From NCBI RefSeq assembly GCF_009932355.1, contig NZ_LEKU01000008.1, positions 36,756 through 100,755 of the forward strand: DNA of 64,000 bases. Direction: 5' to 3'. Positions 42,028 through 50,845 of the stretch are shown here, in pieces. Source of the DNA: Riemerella anatipestifer_E. GTDB lineage: Bacteria > Bacteroidota > Bacteroidia > Flavobacteriales > Weeksellaceae. The notes under the pieces are model-generated. The model did not search any database. It saw only the letters and a list, made by a program, of their open reading frames with translations, and was not told the DNA's origin. Position 1 is the first letter of the stretch. Each line of letters starts with the position of its first letter. The position numbers and the translations under genes are program-made.

Positions 42028-42369
42028 ATGTTTTCAGGGAAGCCTTTTTTTAGAAAAGTTACAAGTGTAAGCCTTGCATGGGTTTACGCATTGGCTTTAC
42101 TGATGGCTAGTGTATTCCACTCGCATCAAGAGACTTTTAATAGTAATTATAATTCTTCCCAAAAACAGAATCACAAGATAATCAGTTTAAAGGGAGATGA
42201 TTGTTCTATCTGTCATTTTTTCATTTCAGGACATTCTCTACTTCCCGAAAAGGTAAATTTTGAGGTTTTAGTATCAGTAGCTACTGCACTTATAATAGGC
42301 TACAAGACACTGGACACACTTCAAAACCAGACTATTTATTTCTTACTTAGAGGACCTCCTTCTATTTAA
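42028..42369 (+). CDS. Small membrane protein with His and CxxC motifs (DUF2946-like)
   Basis: 113 residues. One N-terminal hydrophobic segment (SLAWVYALALLMASVF) leads to H-S-H-Q, then a polar part with DDCSICHFFISGH and a second weakly hydrophobic stretch (VLVSVATALIIGY). The layout (helix, HxH, C-x-x-C-H) recalls DUF2946-type proteins found near copper or zinc receptors. The Cys/His set could bind a metal ion. It precedes the TonB receptor gene by 78 bp, and its own start suggests a leaderless mRNA. Confidence 0.6.
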   Translation: MFSGKPFFRKVTSVSLAWVYALALLMASVFHSHQETFNSNYNSSQKQNHKIISLKGDDCSICHFFISGHSLLPEKVNFEVLVSVATALIIGYKTLDTLQNQTIYFLLRGPPSI

Positions 42370-42447
42370 CAAAATAATATCGTTTTTTCCAGGTGTTCTA
42401 CCATGTGTTAGGACACGGTTTTAACCTCTTAATTTTCATATCTTTAA

Positions 42448-44820
42448 ATGAAATCAATTTGGATTGGAATGATGTTGTTTTTCAGCACCGTTCTAAACGC
42501 ACAGCTTTACTTCATAGAAGGACAGGTAAGAGATTTGCACGACAATACACCTTTGGCTAATGCCAAAATAAGTATTAACGGAAAATTCATCATCACTTCT
42601 GATACTCAAGGAAATTTTAGTTTTTCTTACAAAAAAGGCACTCATCATCTTTTGGTAACTCACTTAGATTGTGAACCTTTCACTAAAAAGATAATACTTG
42701 ATAAAAATATTAAAATCAATATTTTCCTTGAACATCATACTAATGAAATAGAAACCGTAGTAGTATATGGCATTCATAAAAAGTCAGGGACGGCGGTTAT
42801 CAAAACATTAGAACAGTCTTTTTTAGAACAAAAAACTACCGAAAATTTAGGCAATATATTGTCTGAAATTTCTGGGGTAAATAGTATCAAAACAGGGAAT
42901 AACATTTCTAAACCTGTTATACAAGGTCTTTACGGCAGTAGAGTATTAGTGATGAACAACGGCATCAAAATGGCAGAACAAGAATGGGGCATAGAACACG
43001 CTCCTAGCGTGGACCCCAACGCTTTTGACCATATAGATGTTGTAAAGGGAGCATCTGCACTAAAGTACGGTGGAGATGCCATAGGTGGCGTTATACTATT
43101 AGAAAGTCCTAAATACCCTAAAAAAGACACCCTTATGGGTAAAGTAGCTTTATCAGGCATCAGCAATGGTAAGGGCTTGGCTCTGAATACGGACATTACA
43201 AAGACTTGGCAAAACGGTTGGGCTTTGCGGACGCAAGGTTCTGCCAAAAAGCTAGGAGATTTGGAAACACCCAATTATAGTTTACAAAATACGGGTGCAG
43301 ATGAAAACGCCTTCCATTTTTCTCTACAAAAAAGGGAATACGAATACGGAATCACGGCTAAATATTCTTTCATCAACCAAAATTTTGGAATTTATAAAGG
43401 AGCTCATATCAGTAATGCACGAAACTTTGCTGATGCCATCAATAACGGACAATCCTACTTTACAGGTAATTTTGGTTATAAAATAGAGAATCCTAAACAA
43501 GAAGTCAGCCATCACATTGCTAAATTGGAGGCTTACAAAAGGTTAGGAAGGCTAGGGAAATTTACTTTAGAGTATGCCTTTCAGCAAAATCATAGATTTG
43601 AATATGATATTCGTAGAGGAGCGTACAATGATAAACCTGCTACTGACCTACTACTAACCACCCAAAGTTTGGCTCTTTATCATCTATTAGAAAGACCCAA
43701 CTGGCAGTGGGAAACAGGTCTATCAGGAAATTATCAAATTAATTTTCCCGACCCAAAAACGGAGCGTTCTCGTTTAATACCAGATTACCACAGGTATGAT
43801 GCTGGTGCTTTTTCTATTTTCAAATATCAAAAAAATCTTTGGAAATGGGAAGCAGCTTTGCGGTACGATATGAATTTCTACGATGTTTATAAATATTACC
43901 TTAATAAAGATTGGGCAGCTTACAGCCAAGCGTTTCATCAATTTGTAATTGAAAGTAAAGGAGTAAAAACATTGGTGCGTCCAAAACTTTATTACCATAA
44001 TATATCAGCATCGTTGGGTATGGAATATCAGCCCACTCGCTTTCTTACTACCAAATTTAATTTGATAAGAAACAGCCGAAGTCCTAATGTTGCAGAATTA
44101 TTCGCTGATGGGCTACACCACGCCGCTGCCATTATTGAAAAGGGAGATATGACTATCAAAAACGAGGAAACCTACCAAGCCCACCTAAGCATTGGTATAA
44201 AAGCCTCCGTTCTTAATGGTTTTAAACTTAATCTTAATCCGTATTATTTCACTTCCGGTAGTTTTATTAACCAAACACCTAACGGAGTGGAAAGCACCAT
44301 TCGTGGGAATTTTCCTGTATGGCAATATCAACAGATTAAAGCCAAAATGTATGGGATAGACATAGATTCAGAACTTAATATCACTCCAAAATTACAATGG
44401 AATGGAGCGATGAGCTATGTATACGGACAAGATTTAACCCATAAAGAACCTCTGATACTTATGCCTCCAATACAGATTAAAAACGCCCTAAGATATGATA
44501 ACAAAGGTAAAAAACCGTGGCATATACAAATAGAAAACCTAGTGGTATTTAAGCAGAAAAGATTTCCTATGAGGCTTTTATCCTACGATGTATATGAGAA
44601 CAATACAATAACCAAAGAGTGGCTAGACATTAGTACACCACCCGCAGGTTATCAAATTTGGAATCTCAATGCTGGAGCAAAGCTCACTAGAAACATTCAG
44701 CTTAATTTGAGTGTTAATAATATATTCAATACAACTTATAGAGAATATCTTAATCGTTTAAGATTTTTCTCTGATGCTTTGGGACGAAATATTATTTTCA
44801 CTTGTCAATTTAATTTTTAA
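42448..44820 (+). CDS. TonB-dependent outer-membrane receptor (ZnuD-like features)
   Basis: 790 residues with a signal peptide (about 1-19, ending LNA before Q). Domains: CarboxypepD_reg-like beta-sandwich (~20-105: FIEGQVRDLHDNTPLANAKI), plug (~120-225: LSEISGVNSI, IQGLYGSRVLVMNNGIKM, DVVKGASALKYGGDAIGGVI) and a 22-strand barrel ending I-I-F-T-C-Q-F-N-F. The plug wording and His-containing loops recall ZnuD-type zinc or metal receptors, but the substrate is an inference. Energised by TonB. Flanked by a CxxC/His protein and a His-rich lipoprotein. Confidence 0.88.
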   Translation: MKSIWIGMMLFFSTVLNAQLYFIEGQVRDLHDNTPLANAKISINGKFIITSDTQGNFSFSYKKGTHHLLVTHLDCEPFTKKIILDKNIKINIFLEHHTNEIETVVVYGIHKKSGTAVIKTLEQSFLEQKTTENLGNILSEISGVNSIKTGNNISKPVIQGLYGSRVLVMNNGIKMAEQEWGIEHAPSVDPNAFDHIDVVKGASALKYGGDAIGGVILLESPKYPKKDTLMGKVALSGISNGKGLALNTDITKTWQNGWALRTQGSAKKLGDLETPNYSLQNTGADENAFHFSLQKREYEYGITAKYSFINQNFGIYKGAHISNARNFADAINNGQSYFTGNFGYKIENPKQEVSHHIAKLEAYKRLGRLGKFTLEYAFQQNHRFEYDIRRGAYNDKPATDLLLTTQSLALYHLLERPNWQWETGLSGNYQINFPDPKTERSRLIPDYHRYDAGAFSIFKYQKNLWKWEAALRYDMNFYDVYKYYLNKDWAAYSQAFHQFVIESKGVKTLVRPKLYYHNISASLGMEYQPTRFLTTKFNLIRNSRSPNVAELFADGLHHAAAIIEKGDMTIKNEETYQAHLSIGIKASVLNGFKLNLNPYYFTSGSFINQTPNGVESTIRGNFPVWQYQQIKAKMYGIDIDSELNITPKLQWNGAMSYVYGQDLTHKEPLILMPPIQIKNALRYDNKGKKPWHIQIENLVVFKQKRFPMRLLSYDVYENNTITKEWLDISTPPAGYQIWNLNAGAKLTRNIQLNLSVNNIFNTTYREYLNRLRFFSDALGRNIIFTCQFNF

Positions 44821-44857
44821 CTATTAACATTTTTAATTAAAACAATTTTAAAACATT

Positions 44858-45424
44858 ATGAAAAATTCATTCTTAAAAACCGTAGTATTATCCATAGTAA
44901 GTATTTTAGCACTCAACTCTTGCAGAAGCAATGATGAAATCCCTGCTGATGTGCACAACCACGACGAAGTACAATACCTTACCGTTACACTTACCAATAC
45001 TGCTGATAACAGCACCCAAACCGCTACATTTAATGCAGAAGGAGCTGATAAAGAGTTAATTTTAAAAGAAAACAACACTTATGATGTTCAGTTATCATTA
45101 GTAGCACCTCATGACGACCATACCCACGATGTTACTGATGAAATCATCAAACTAAAAGAGGAACATTTTTTCACTTATAATTTCTCTAATGTAGATGTTA
45201 AAGTTACGAGAAAAGATGACGCTGAAAGCACTAGAAAAGATGGCTCTAAAATAGGTCTAAAAACACAATGGCAAGTAACATCTGCTCCAAAAACAGGAGC
45301 TAAAGCCAATATTAGACTTTATCACCTCCCTACTTCTGTAAAAATGAGCGGTGCTAACGGAGATGAAGCAGGAACTGTAACAGGTGGTGAAGAGGACATT
45401 GATGCTACTTTTAATGTTAAATAA
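44858..45424 (+). CDS. Histidine-rich lipoprotein of unknown function
   Basis: 188 residues. Lipobox L-N-S-C (Cys22). The mature part starts with V-H-N-H-D-E and later has APHDDHTHDV, two His/Asp clusters suited to bind zinc or another divalent metal. The remainder is strand-rich with VQYLTVTLTNTADNSTQTATF. Homologues in flavobacteria often sit next to TonB receptors, but no activity is known. It follows the receptor by 37 bp and is likely co-transcribed. Confidence 0.75.
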   Translation: MKNSFLKTVVLSIVSILALNSCRSNDEIPADVHNHDEVQYLTVTLTNTADNSTQTATFNAEGADKELILKENNTYDVQLSLVAPHDDHTHDVTDEIIKLKEEHFFTYNFSNVDVKVTRKDDAESTRKDGSKIGLKTQWQVTSAPKTGAKANIRLYHLPTSVKMSGANGDEAGTVTGGEEDIDATFNVK

Positions 45425-45531
45425 AACCACATAATCGTAAGTGATTATTGATGTTTTTCGACTTTCGTTTACCAAAATTGCACTTTACAATATTATAGAA
45501 GGTCGTTATTCATCATCAAACACAAAGAATG

Positions 45532-45565
45532 AAATCAGCTCTAAAAATTTAGGGCTGATTTTTTC
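45532..45565 (+). terminator. Terminator after the candidate metal locus
   Basis: AAATCAGCTCTAAA / TTTAGGGCTGATTT (one T-G pair) with a T6 tail, about 110 bp after the last stop. Confidence 0.8.
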
Positions 45566-45599
45566 ATACTAATATTGCCCAAAAGCCAGTTATTTTTAT

Positions 45600-45607
45600 T
45601 ATTTTTG
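45600..45607 (+). promoter_or_regulatory. -7 box of tig
   Basis: TATTTTTG with TTG 22 nt upstream (45575-45577); leader of about 20 nt. Confidence 0.6.
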
Positions 45608-45628
45608 CCATCATAAAAATTTCAATTA

Positions 45629-46963
45629 ATGAAGGTTACGAGTAAAAATCACGATGAAGTAAGCGCTTTGCTTACAGTAACTTTGGATAAAAAAGATTAC
45701 AAAGACAAAGTTGAAAAACAGTTAATTAACTACGCTAAAAACGCTACTATTCCTGGTTTTAGAAAAGGTAAAGCTCCACTAGGAATGATTAAAAGACAGT
45801 ACGAAGCTGGATTAACTTACGAGGAAATCAACAAGCAAGTTTCAGAAGGTCTTAATAACTATATCAACGAAAATAAACTAAGACTATTAGGACAGCCTGT
45901 ACCAGTTCCTGTAGAGGAGTTAGACACTAATCAGGAACAATTAGAACTTTCTTTTGAGGTAGGTTTTGAACCAAGTTTCAATATTGATTTAGCAAAATAC
46001 GAAGCTCCTCACTACAAAATAGAAGCTTCTGACAAAGAAGTAGGGCAAAGCATAGAGAATATGCAAAAGAGATTTGCAGAAAGAGAAGCTCAAGAAAAAA
46101 TAACTAAAGATTCTTACATCTCTCTAGAAGTTTCTCAAGTGGTAGAAGAAGATGCAGAAGGTGAGCACAACCACGCTCCTAAGCATGTTGTCATCAACGC
46201 AGAGAATAAAGCTGCTTTTGAATTAGTTAAAAAACTTAAAAAAGATGAATCTGTAAAAGTTTCTAAAGAAGAGCTTACGAAAGACGAAGATTTAGCTAAG
46301 TTTTTAGGATTTGCTAAAGAAGAAGCAGAACATCTACATCACAATGAGGTTGAAGTAACTGTAAAGGATATTTATAAACTTAACTTAGCTGAACTAAACC
46401 AAGAATTATTTGACTCTGTTTACGGTAAAGATACTGTAAAATCAGAAGAAGAACTTAAAGCTAAGGTAAAATCTGAATTAGATGAATATTTCCAGCAAAA
46501 TGCAGATGTACACTTTGTAAATAAGGTATTGGAGCAAATTACAGAGAAAGAAGAAGTAAAACTTCCAGAGGCTTTCTTAGTTAAGTGGTTAATGTTCTCT
46601 AATCCAAACATTGCAACAGAAGAGCAAGCTAAGGAGATATTTGAAGCGGAAAAGAACCAAATTAAATATCAAGTTATTGAAGGTAAGCTAATGTCTGACA
46701 ATGATGTTAAGATAGATTATGCAGATGTTTTAGCTCAAGCTGAACAATTAGTGAGAAATCAGTTAGCTATTTACGGTATCCACCATCTTTCTGATGAGGA
46801 AATCCAAAAGTACGCTGTAGAAATGCTTAAAAACCAAGAGCAAGTAAGACAAATATCTTCAGAAGTAGCTATGGCTAAACTAAAAGATGTTATCTTAGAG
46901 AAAGCTTCTAAAAAGGAAAGCAAAATCTCTCATGATGATTTCTTAAAAGAAATCCAAGGTTAA
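45629..46963 (+). CDS. tig: Trigger factor
   Basis: 444 residues. The ribosome-binding N-terminal domain has the signature G-F-R-K-G-K-A-P (residues ~49-56). A degenerate FKBP-like middle domain carries two His-rich insertions (GEHNHAPKH and EEAEHLHHNE), followed by a long helical C-terminal chaperone domain. It binds nascent chains at the ribosome exit. The PPIase domain is divergent, as in other Bacteroidota, and prolyl isomerase activity is uncertain. Own promoter and strong terminator. Confidence 0.93.
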   Translation: MKVTSKNHDEVSALLTVTLDKKDYKDKVEKQLINYAKNATIPGFRKGKAPLGMIKRQYEAGLTYEEINKQVSEGLNNYINENKLRLLGQPVPVPVEELDTNQEQLELSFEVGFEPSFNIDLAKYEAPHYKIEASDKEVGQSIENMQKRFAEREAQEKITKDSYISLEVSQVVEEDAEGEHNHAPKHVVINAENKAAFELVKKLKKDESVKVSKEELTKDEDLAKFLGFAKEEAEHLHHNEVEVTVKDIYKLNLAELNQELFDSVYGKDTVKSEEELKAKVKSELDEYFQQNADVHFVNKVLEQITEKEEVKLPEAFLVKWLMFSNPNIATEEQAKEIFEAEKNQIKYQVIEGKLMSDNDVKIDYADVLAQAEQLVRNQLAIYGIHHLSDEEIQKYAVEMLKNQEQVRQISSEVAMAKLKDVILEKASKKESKISHDDFLKEIQG

Positions 46964-46991
46964 TATTCCCCTTGAATTTGATATAATTTTC

Positions 46992-47024
46992 AAAACCTCG
47001 CTTTTATTGAAGCGAGGTTTTTTG
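46992..47024 (+). terminator. Terminator of tig
   Basis: Stem AACCTCGCTT / AAGCGAGGTT, flanked by A-run and T6. Confidence 0.9.
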
Positions 47025-47088
47025 TACCTTATAATCAAATACTTAAACAAACATATTATAAATTTTATTCAATGCATTATTAAAATAA

Positions 47089-47204
47089 TTAACATTGAAT
47101 ACTCTTTTTTAACATTTTTTAACAATCTTTCAAAATTGCTTTATATAAAGGTTTTCAGAAATAATTTAACATTTTATTAACATATAGTTAACTATTATTA
47201 ACAT
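47089..47204 (+). promoter_or_regulatory. Cluster of TTAACAT motifs upstream of the RlpA-like gene
   Basis: The 305-bp gap 46964-47268 holds the tig terminator, then TTAACAT at 47089, 47109, 47166, 47177 and 47198, with variants TTAACAA (47119) and TTAACTA (47188). All are in the same orientation. Candidate operator array; no gene is seen. Confidence 0.5.
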
Positions 47205-47233
47205 ATAAATATGGTGAGTAGGGAGACTAAGTA

Positions 47234-47241
47234 TAAATTTG
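47234..47241 (+). promoter_or_regulatory. -7 box of the RlpA-like gene
   Basis: TAAATTTG, 27 nt before the ATG and 30 nt after the last TTAACAT. Confidence 0.55.
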
Positions 47242-47268
47242 CCCCCGTAAAACAAATAAAAATTCAAA

Positions 47269-47649
47269 ATGATGAAAAGAACAATTCTCGTAATCATAAT
47301 GATTATTTCTTTTGTGGGAGTTTATTCGTTTAAAAGTAATAATGATGAAACAGGCAGTAGCTACGCTTCTTATTACCACGATAAATTTAATGGAAGAAAA
47401 ACAGCAAGTGGCGAAATTTTCAACAATAACGAACTCACTGCCGCTCATAAGAGATTACCATTCGGAACATTGGTAGAAATAACTAACCTTAGAACGGGGA
47501 AAAGTGTAGTAGTTAGGGTAAATGATAGAGGACCTTATGTTAAAGGACGCTCTTTTGACCTCAGCAAGGCTGCTTATAACGCTATAGGAGACCACAGAAG
47601 AGGTACAATGCCTATTACTTATAAAGTTCTAAGTGAAGACGAAATTTAA
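47269..47649 (+). CDS. RlpA-like double-psi beta-barrel protein
   Basis: 126 residues. An N-terminal hydrophobic segment (TILVIIMIISFVGVYSF) serves as signal or anchor. The RlpA DPBB domain is nearly the whole protein: ASYYHDKFNGRKTASGEIF, TAAHKRLPFGTLVEITNLRTG, and RVNDRGPYVKGRSFDLSKAA with the conserved Asp in N-D-R-G-P. RlpA proteins cleave denuded glycan at septa or bind it; there is no SPOR domain here. Preceded by a repeat-rich regulatory region. Confidence 0.88.
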   Translation: MMKRTILVIIMIISFVGVYSFKSNNDETGSSYASYYHDKFNGRKTASGEIFNNNELTAAHKRLPFGTLVEITNLRTGKSVVVRVNDRGPYVKGRSFDLSKAAYNAIGDHRRGTMPITYKVLSEDEI

Positions 47650-47674
47650 TTAAACTTAAAAGAAAAGAAAAGAA

Positions 47675-47711
47675 AAAACTCATCTTACTAAACATAAGAT
47701 GAGTTTTTTTG
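47675..47711. terminator. Bidirectional terminator after the RlpA-like gene
   Basis: Stem ACTCATCTTA / TAAGATGAGT flanked by A6 and T7, between convergent units. Confidence 0.85.
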
Positions 47712-47766
47712 TTTTAGTAAAATCCTTGACGTTTTTCTATAGAGAAAAGGTAAGGATTGACTAATT

Positions 47767-48519
47767 TTAGAATACAGTAGCTGCTAACTGTACCCTAGCA
47801 TGCTTTAATGAAGGATTCCACATACTAGTTACAGATACTGGGATACTGTAGCTTTCTGACAGCTTGAAAGTCTTTTTAGTAGTGAAACCTACATTTACTA
47901 AATCAAATTTATTTTTCCCATAAATATGAGTTTCCCCATTAAGAGAGAATCCTACCCCTACAAATGGAGACACCGTAACCTCTCTACCTGCATCTATATC
48001 GTAAGCCGCTTGCACATAAGTTGAGTAACGCTGTTTGGTATTATCATTTTCTCTATCTACCATACCAAACAAGAAAACATCTGCTTCTAAGGTTAGAGGT
48101 AATTCTTTACCTAAATAGTAGGAAGTCCTCAAATCTAATATATGTCCAGACTGCCTTGCATTATAGTTCCAAATCCCTTTGCCATAACGGTCATTAACAT
48201 CATTAAATAAATCCCACAAAGCAACCGTTAGCCCATTCTTAGAATACTGTACAAAATAATCTATCTCCTTATACTGGGTCTGTCCGCCTTCTCTATTTGC
48301 CATTGCCATTCCGCCCCAAGTACCTACTTTAAACACACCTTCTTTATCCAAATTAATTGCTGTATAAACTGCTGTAATTGGTTTATCAGAAATTACTAAT
48401 CCTCTCCATAGATGGTTAGTTTGAAGGTTAGCTGTAAAATCAACTCTTGGCTTTTCTTTCTCTTGTGCTGACATACCTAAAGAAAGAAAAGAGGTAAGTA
48501 TTAATACTATCTTTTTCAT
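47767..48519 (-). CDS. Predicted outer-membrane protein of the glycerol operon
   Basis: 250 residues with a signal peptide (about 1-18, ending MSA before Q). Mature part is strand-rich with aromatic girdles (FTANLQTNHLWRGLVISDKPI, GTWGGMAMAN, IDYFVQYSKNGLTVALWDLFND) and ends VQLAATVF with a terminal Phe. TNHLWRG resembles the opening of TorF/porin-like barrels. It lies 23 bp after glpF as last gene of the glp operon, suggesting that it carries glycerol or glycerol phosphates across the outer membrane (inference). Confidence 0.7.
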   Translation of the reverse strand: MKKIVLILTSFLSLGMSAQEKEKPRVDFTANLQTNHLWRGLVISDKPITAVYTAINLDKEGVFKVGTWGGMAMANREGGQTQYKEIDYFVQYSKNGLTVALWDLFNDVNDRYGKGIWNYNARQSGHILDLRTSYYLGKELPLTLEADVFLFGMVDRENDNTKQRYSTYVQAAYDIDAGREVTVSPFVGVGFSLNGETHIYGKNKFDLVNVGFTTKKTFKLSESYSIPVSVTSMWNPSLKHARVQLAATVF

Positions 48520-48542
48520 CTTAATTTAAAATTTAAGTATTT

Positions 48543-49274
48543 TTACGATAATGCTGTATAACACAATGCTGCCAATGCACAACCAATAATAGGTCCTAAC
48601 ACTGGTATCCACGCATAGCCCCAATCACTACTTCCCTTAATAGGTAATATTGCGTGCATGATACGAGGTCCTAAATCACGAGCTGGATTTATTGCATATC
48701 CTGTAGTTCCTCCTAAAGAAAGACCTATCACCCAAACAATAATAGAAACAGGTAATGCACCTATTGAGCCTAAACCAATAGTAGCACTTCCCATAGTATC
48801 AGAATTAAAAGTAGGGTTTGCTAAGTAAAATATTAAAAATATCAATAAGAAAGTTCCTATAATCTCAGATAATAAATTACTTAAAGGCTTTCTAATCGCT
48901 GGTCCTGTACTAAAACAAGCCAACTTACCACCCTCATCTTCTGTAATATCAAAATGGTCTTTGTAGAATACCCAAACCAAAAATGCTCCCAACATAGCAC
49001 CTAACATTTCTCCAGCTATATAAGTAGGCACCTCTTGCCAAGCGAATTTACCCGCAATAGCCAGCCCTAGTGTTACCGCTGGGTTAAGGTGAGCTCCACT
49101 TATGGGACCTGCAATAGTTACCCCTGCAAATACAGCAAATGCCCACGCTGTGGTAATAACCATCCAACCTGAGCTATTACCTTTAGTTCCGTTAAGAACT
49201 ACATTTGCCACTACACCGTTTCCTAATAAAATTAGAACGGCTGTTCCTATAATTTCAGCTATAAATGGTGTCAT
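48543..49274 (-). CDS. glpF: Glycerol uptake facilitator (aquaglyceroporin)
   Basis: 243 residues. MIP family with six helices and both NPA half-helices: GAHLNPAVTLG and GYAINPARDLGPR. The Asp after the second NPAR (NPARD) is the mark of glycerol facilitators rather than water-only aquaporins. Between glpK (19 bp) and the outer-membrane protein gene in the operon. Confidence 0.95.
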   Translation of the reverse strand: MTPFIAEIIGTAVLILLGNGVVANVVLNGTKGNSSGWMVITTAWAFAVFAGVTIAGPISGAHLNPAVTLGLAIAGKFAWQEVPTYIAGEMLGAMLGAFLVWVFYKDHFDITEDEGGKLACFSTGPAIRKPLSNLLSEIIGTFLLIFLIFYLANPTFNSDTMGSATIGLGSIGALPVSIIVWVIGLSLGGTTGYAINPARDLGPRIMHAILPIKGSSDWGYAWIPVLGPIIGCALAALCYTALS

Positions 49275-49293
49275 AATTTTAAAGTTTTAAAGA

Positions 49294-50790
49294 TTAATCT
49301 TCTTCCCAATTCTGAACTCTTTTTACTGCTTTATGCCAATAGTGAAGCATTTTATCAGCTTTTTCTCTTTCCATTTTTGGTTCAAATTCTCTATCTACAA
49401 TCCATTGAGATTTAATATCCTCTATACTATCCCAATAACCTACCGCTAATCCAGCCAAATAAGCCGCTCCCAGAGCCGTAGTTTCTAAAGTTTTAGGACG
49501 AATGATTTTAAACCCAAATAGGTCAGCCTGTATTTGCATCAACAAATTACTCGCTGTAGCACCACCATCTACTCTTAATTCTTTTGATTTTTCACCTGCA
49601 TCTGCCTCCATTGCTTTCACAATATCATATACTTGGTAAGCAATACCTTCAAGTGTTGCTCTAGCAATATGCCCATCAGTAGTACCTCTAGTAATTCCTA
49701 AGATACCTCCTCTAGCATACTGATCCCAGTACGGTGCACCTAAACCTGTAAGTGCTGGTACAAAGTAAACACCACCATTATCCTCTACTGTTTCTGCTAA
49801 ACTATTGATAGCAGGAGCTGTACGCACTAGCATCAATCCATCACGAATCCATTGTATTGCAGCACCACCTACAAACACACTACCCTCTAAAGCATAAGTT
49901 GTTTGCCCGTTAATCTTCCAAGCAACTGTAGTAAGTAGATTATTTTTAGACATTACGGCTTTATCTCCTGTATTCATTAACAAGAAACACCCTGTACCAT
50001 AAGTATTTTTTACCATACCAGGTTCTGTACACATCTGCCCAAATAGAGCCGCCTGTTGGTCTCCCGCAATACCTGCAATAGGTATTTTAGTAGAGAATAG
50101 CGTAGTAGATGTTTCGCCATATACCTCACTACTTTGTTTTACTTCTGGAAGGATTTCTTTAGGAATATCAAATAATGCCAATAATTCATCATCCCATTTC
50201 ATATCTCGGATATTGAACAGAAGCGTTCTACTAGCATTAGATACATCGGTAATGAACATTTTACCTCTAGTCAGTTTAAACACCAACCAAGTATCTACCG
50301 TACCAAAACAAAGTTTACCCTGCTTTGCTTTTTCTCTTGCACCTTCTACATTATCTAATATCCATTTCAGTTTTGTTCCAGAGAAATAAGCATCTAGCAC
50401 CAACCCTGTTTTTTCTTTTATCATTTCTGCATGACCTTGCTCTTTAAGTTGGTCGCAGTATTTAGAAGTTCTCCTATCTTGCCAAACAATAGCATTGTAG
50501 ATAGGCTCTCCTGTTTCTCTATCCCAAACGATGGTAGTTTCTCTTTGGTTTGTAATTCCTATAGCTGCTACTTCTCGCCCAGTAATACCTGCTTGAGCAA
50601 TAACTTCTGCTGCTACAGAAATCTGCGAAGACCATATCTCGTTAGCGTTGTGCTCTACCCAACCTGGTTTTGGGAAAATCTGTTCAAATGGTTTCTGAGA
50701 AATCTTTACAATTTCTCCATTGTGATTGAATAAAATCGCTCTCGAAGAGGTGGTCCCTTGGTCAAGAGCTAAAATTAACTTGTCTTTCAT
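49294..50790 (-). CDS. glpK: Glycerol kinase
   Basis: 498 residues, full length. FGGY family with LALDQGTTSSRAILF at the ATP site, WQDRRT and the C-terminal LRVDGGATASNLLMQIQADLF. It phosphorylates glycerol to sn-glycerol 3-phosphate and traps it in the cell. Located 55 bp after glpD. Confidence 0.97.
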   Translation of the reverse strand: MKDKLILALDQGTTSSRAILFNHNGEIVKISQKPFEQIFPKPGWVEHNANEIWSSQISVAAEVIAQAGITGREVAAIGITNQRETTIVWDRETGEPIYNAIVWQDRRTSKYCDQLKEQGHAEMIKEKTGLVLDAYFSGTKLKWILDNVEGAREKAKQGKLCFGTVDTWLVFKLTRGKMFITDVSNASRTLLFNIRDMKWDDELLALFDIPKEILPEVKQSSEVYGETSTTLFSTKIPIAGIAGDQQAALFGQMCTEPGMVKNTYGTGCFLLMNTGDKAVMSKNNLLTTVAWKINGQTTYALEGSVFVGGAAIQWIRDGLMLVRTAPAINSLAETVEDNGGVYFVPALTGLGAPYWDQYARGGILGITRGTTDGHIARATLEGIAYQVYDIVKAMEADAGEKSKELRVDGGATASNLLMQIQADLFGFKIIRPKTLETTALGAAYLAGLAVGYWDSIEDIKSQWIVDREFEPKMEREKADKMLHYWHKAVKRVQNWEED

Positions 50791-50845
50791 AATTCACTTA
50801 ATATTTGGATTACACTTTTATTAAATTCTTTATTAAGAAGGTATT

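Noticed and set aside
42370..42447. Hairpins (GTGTTC/GGACAC) before the TonB receptor as a riboswitch
   Set aside because: The stems are short and no known riboswitch core is visible.
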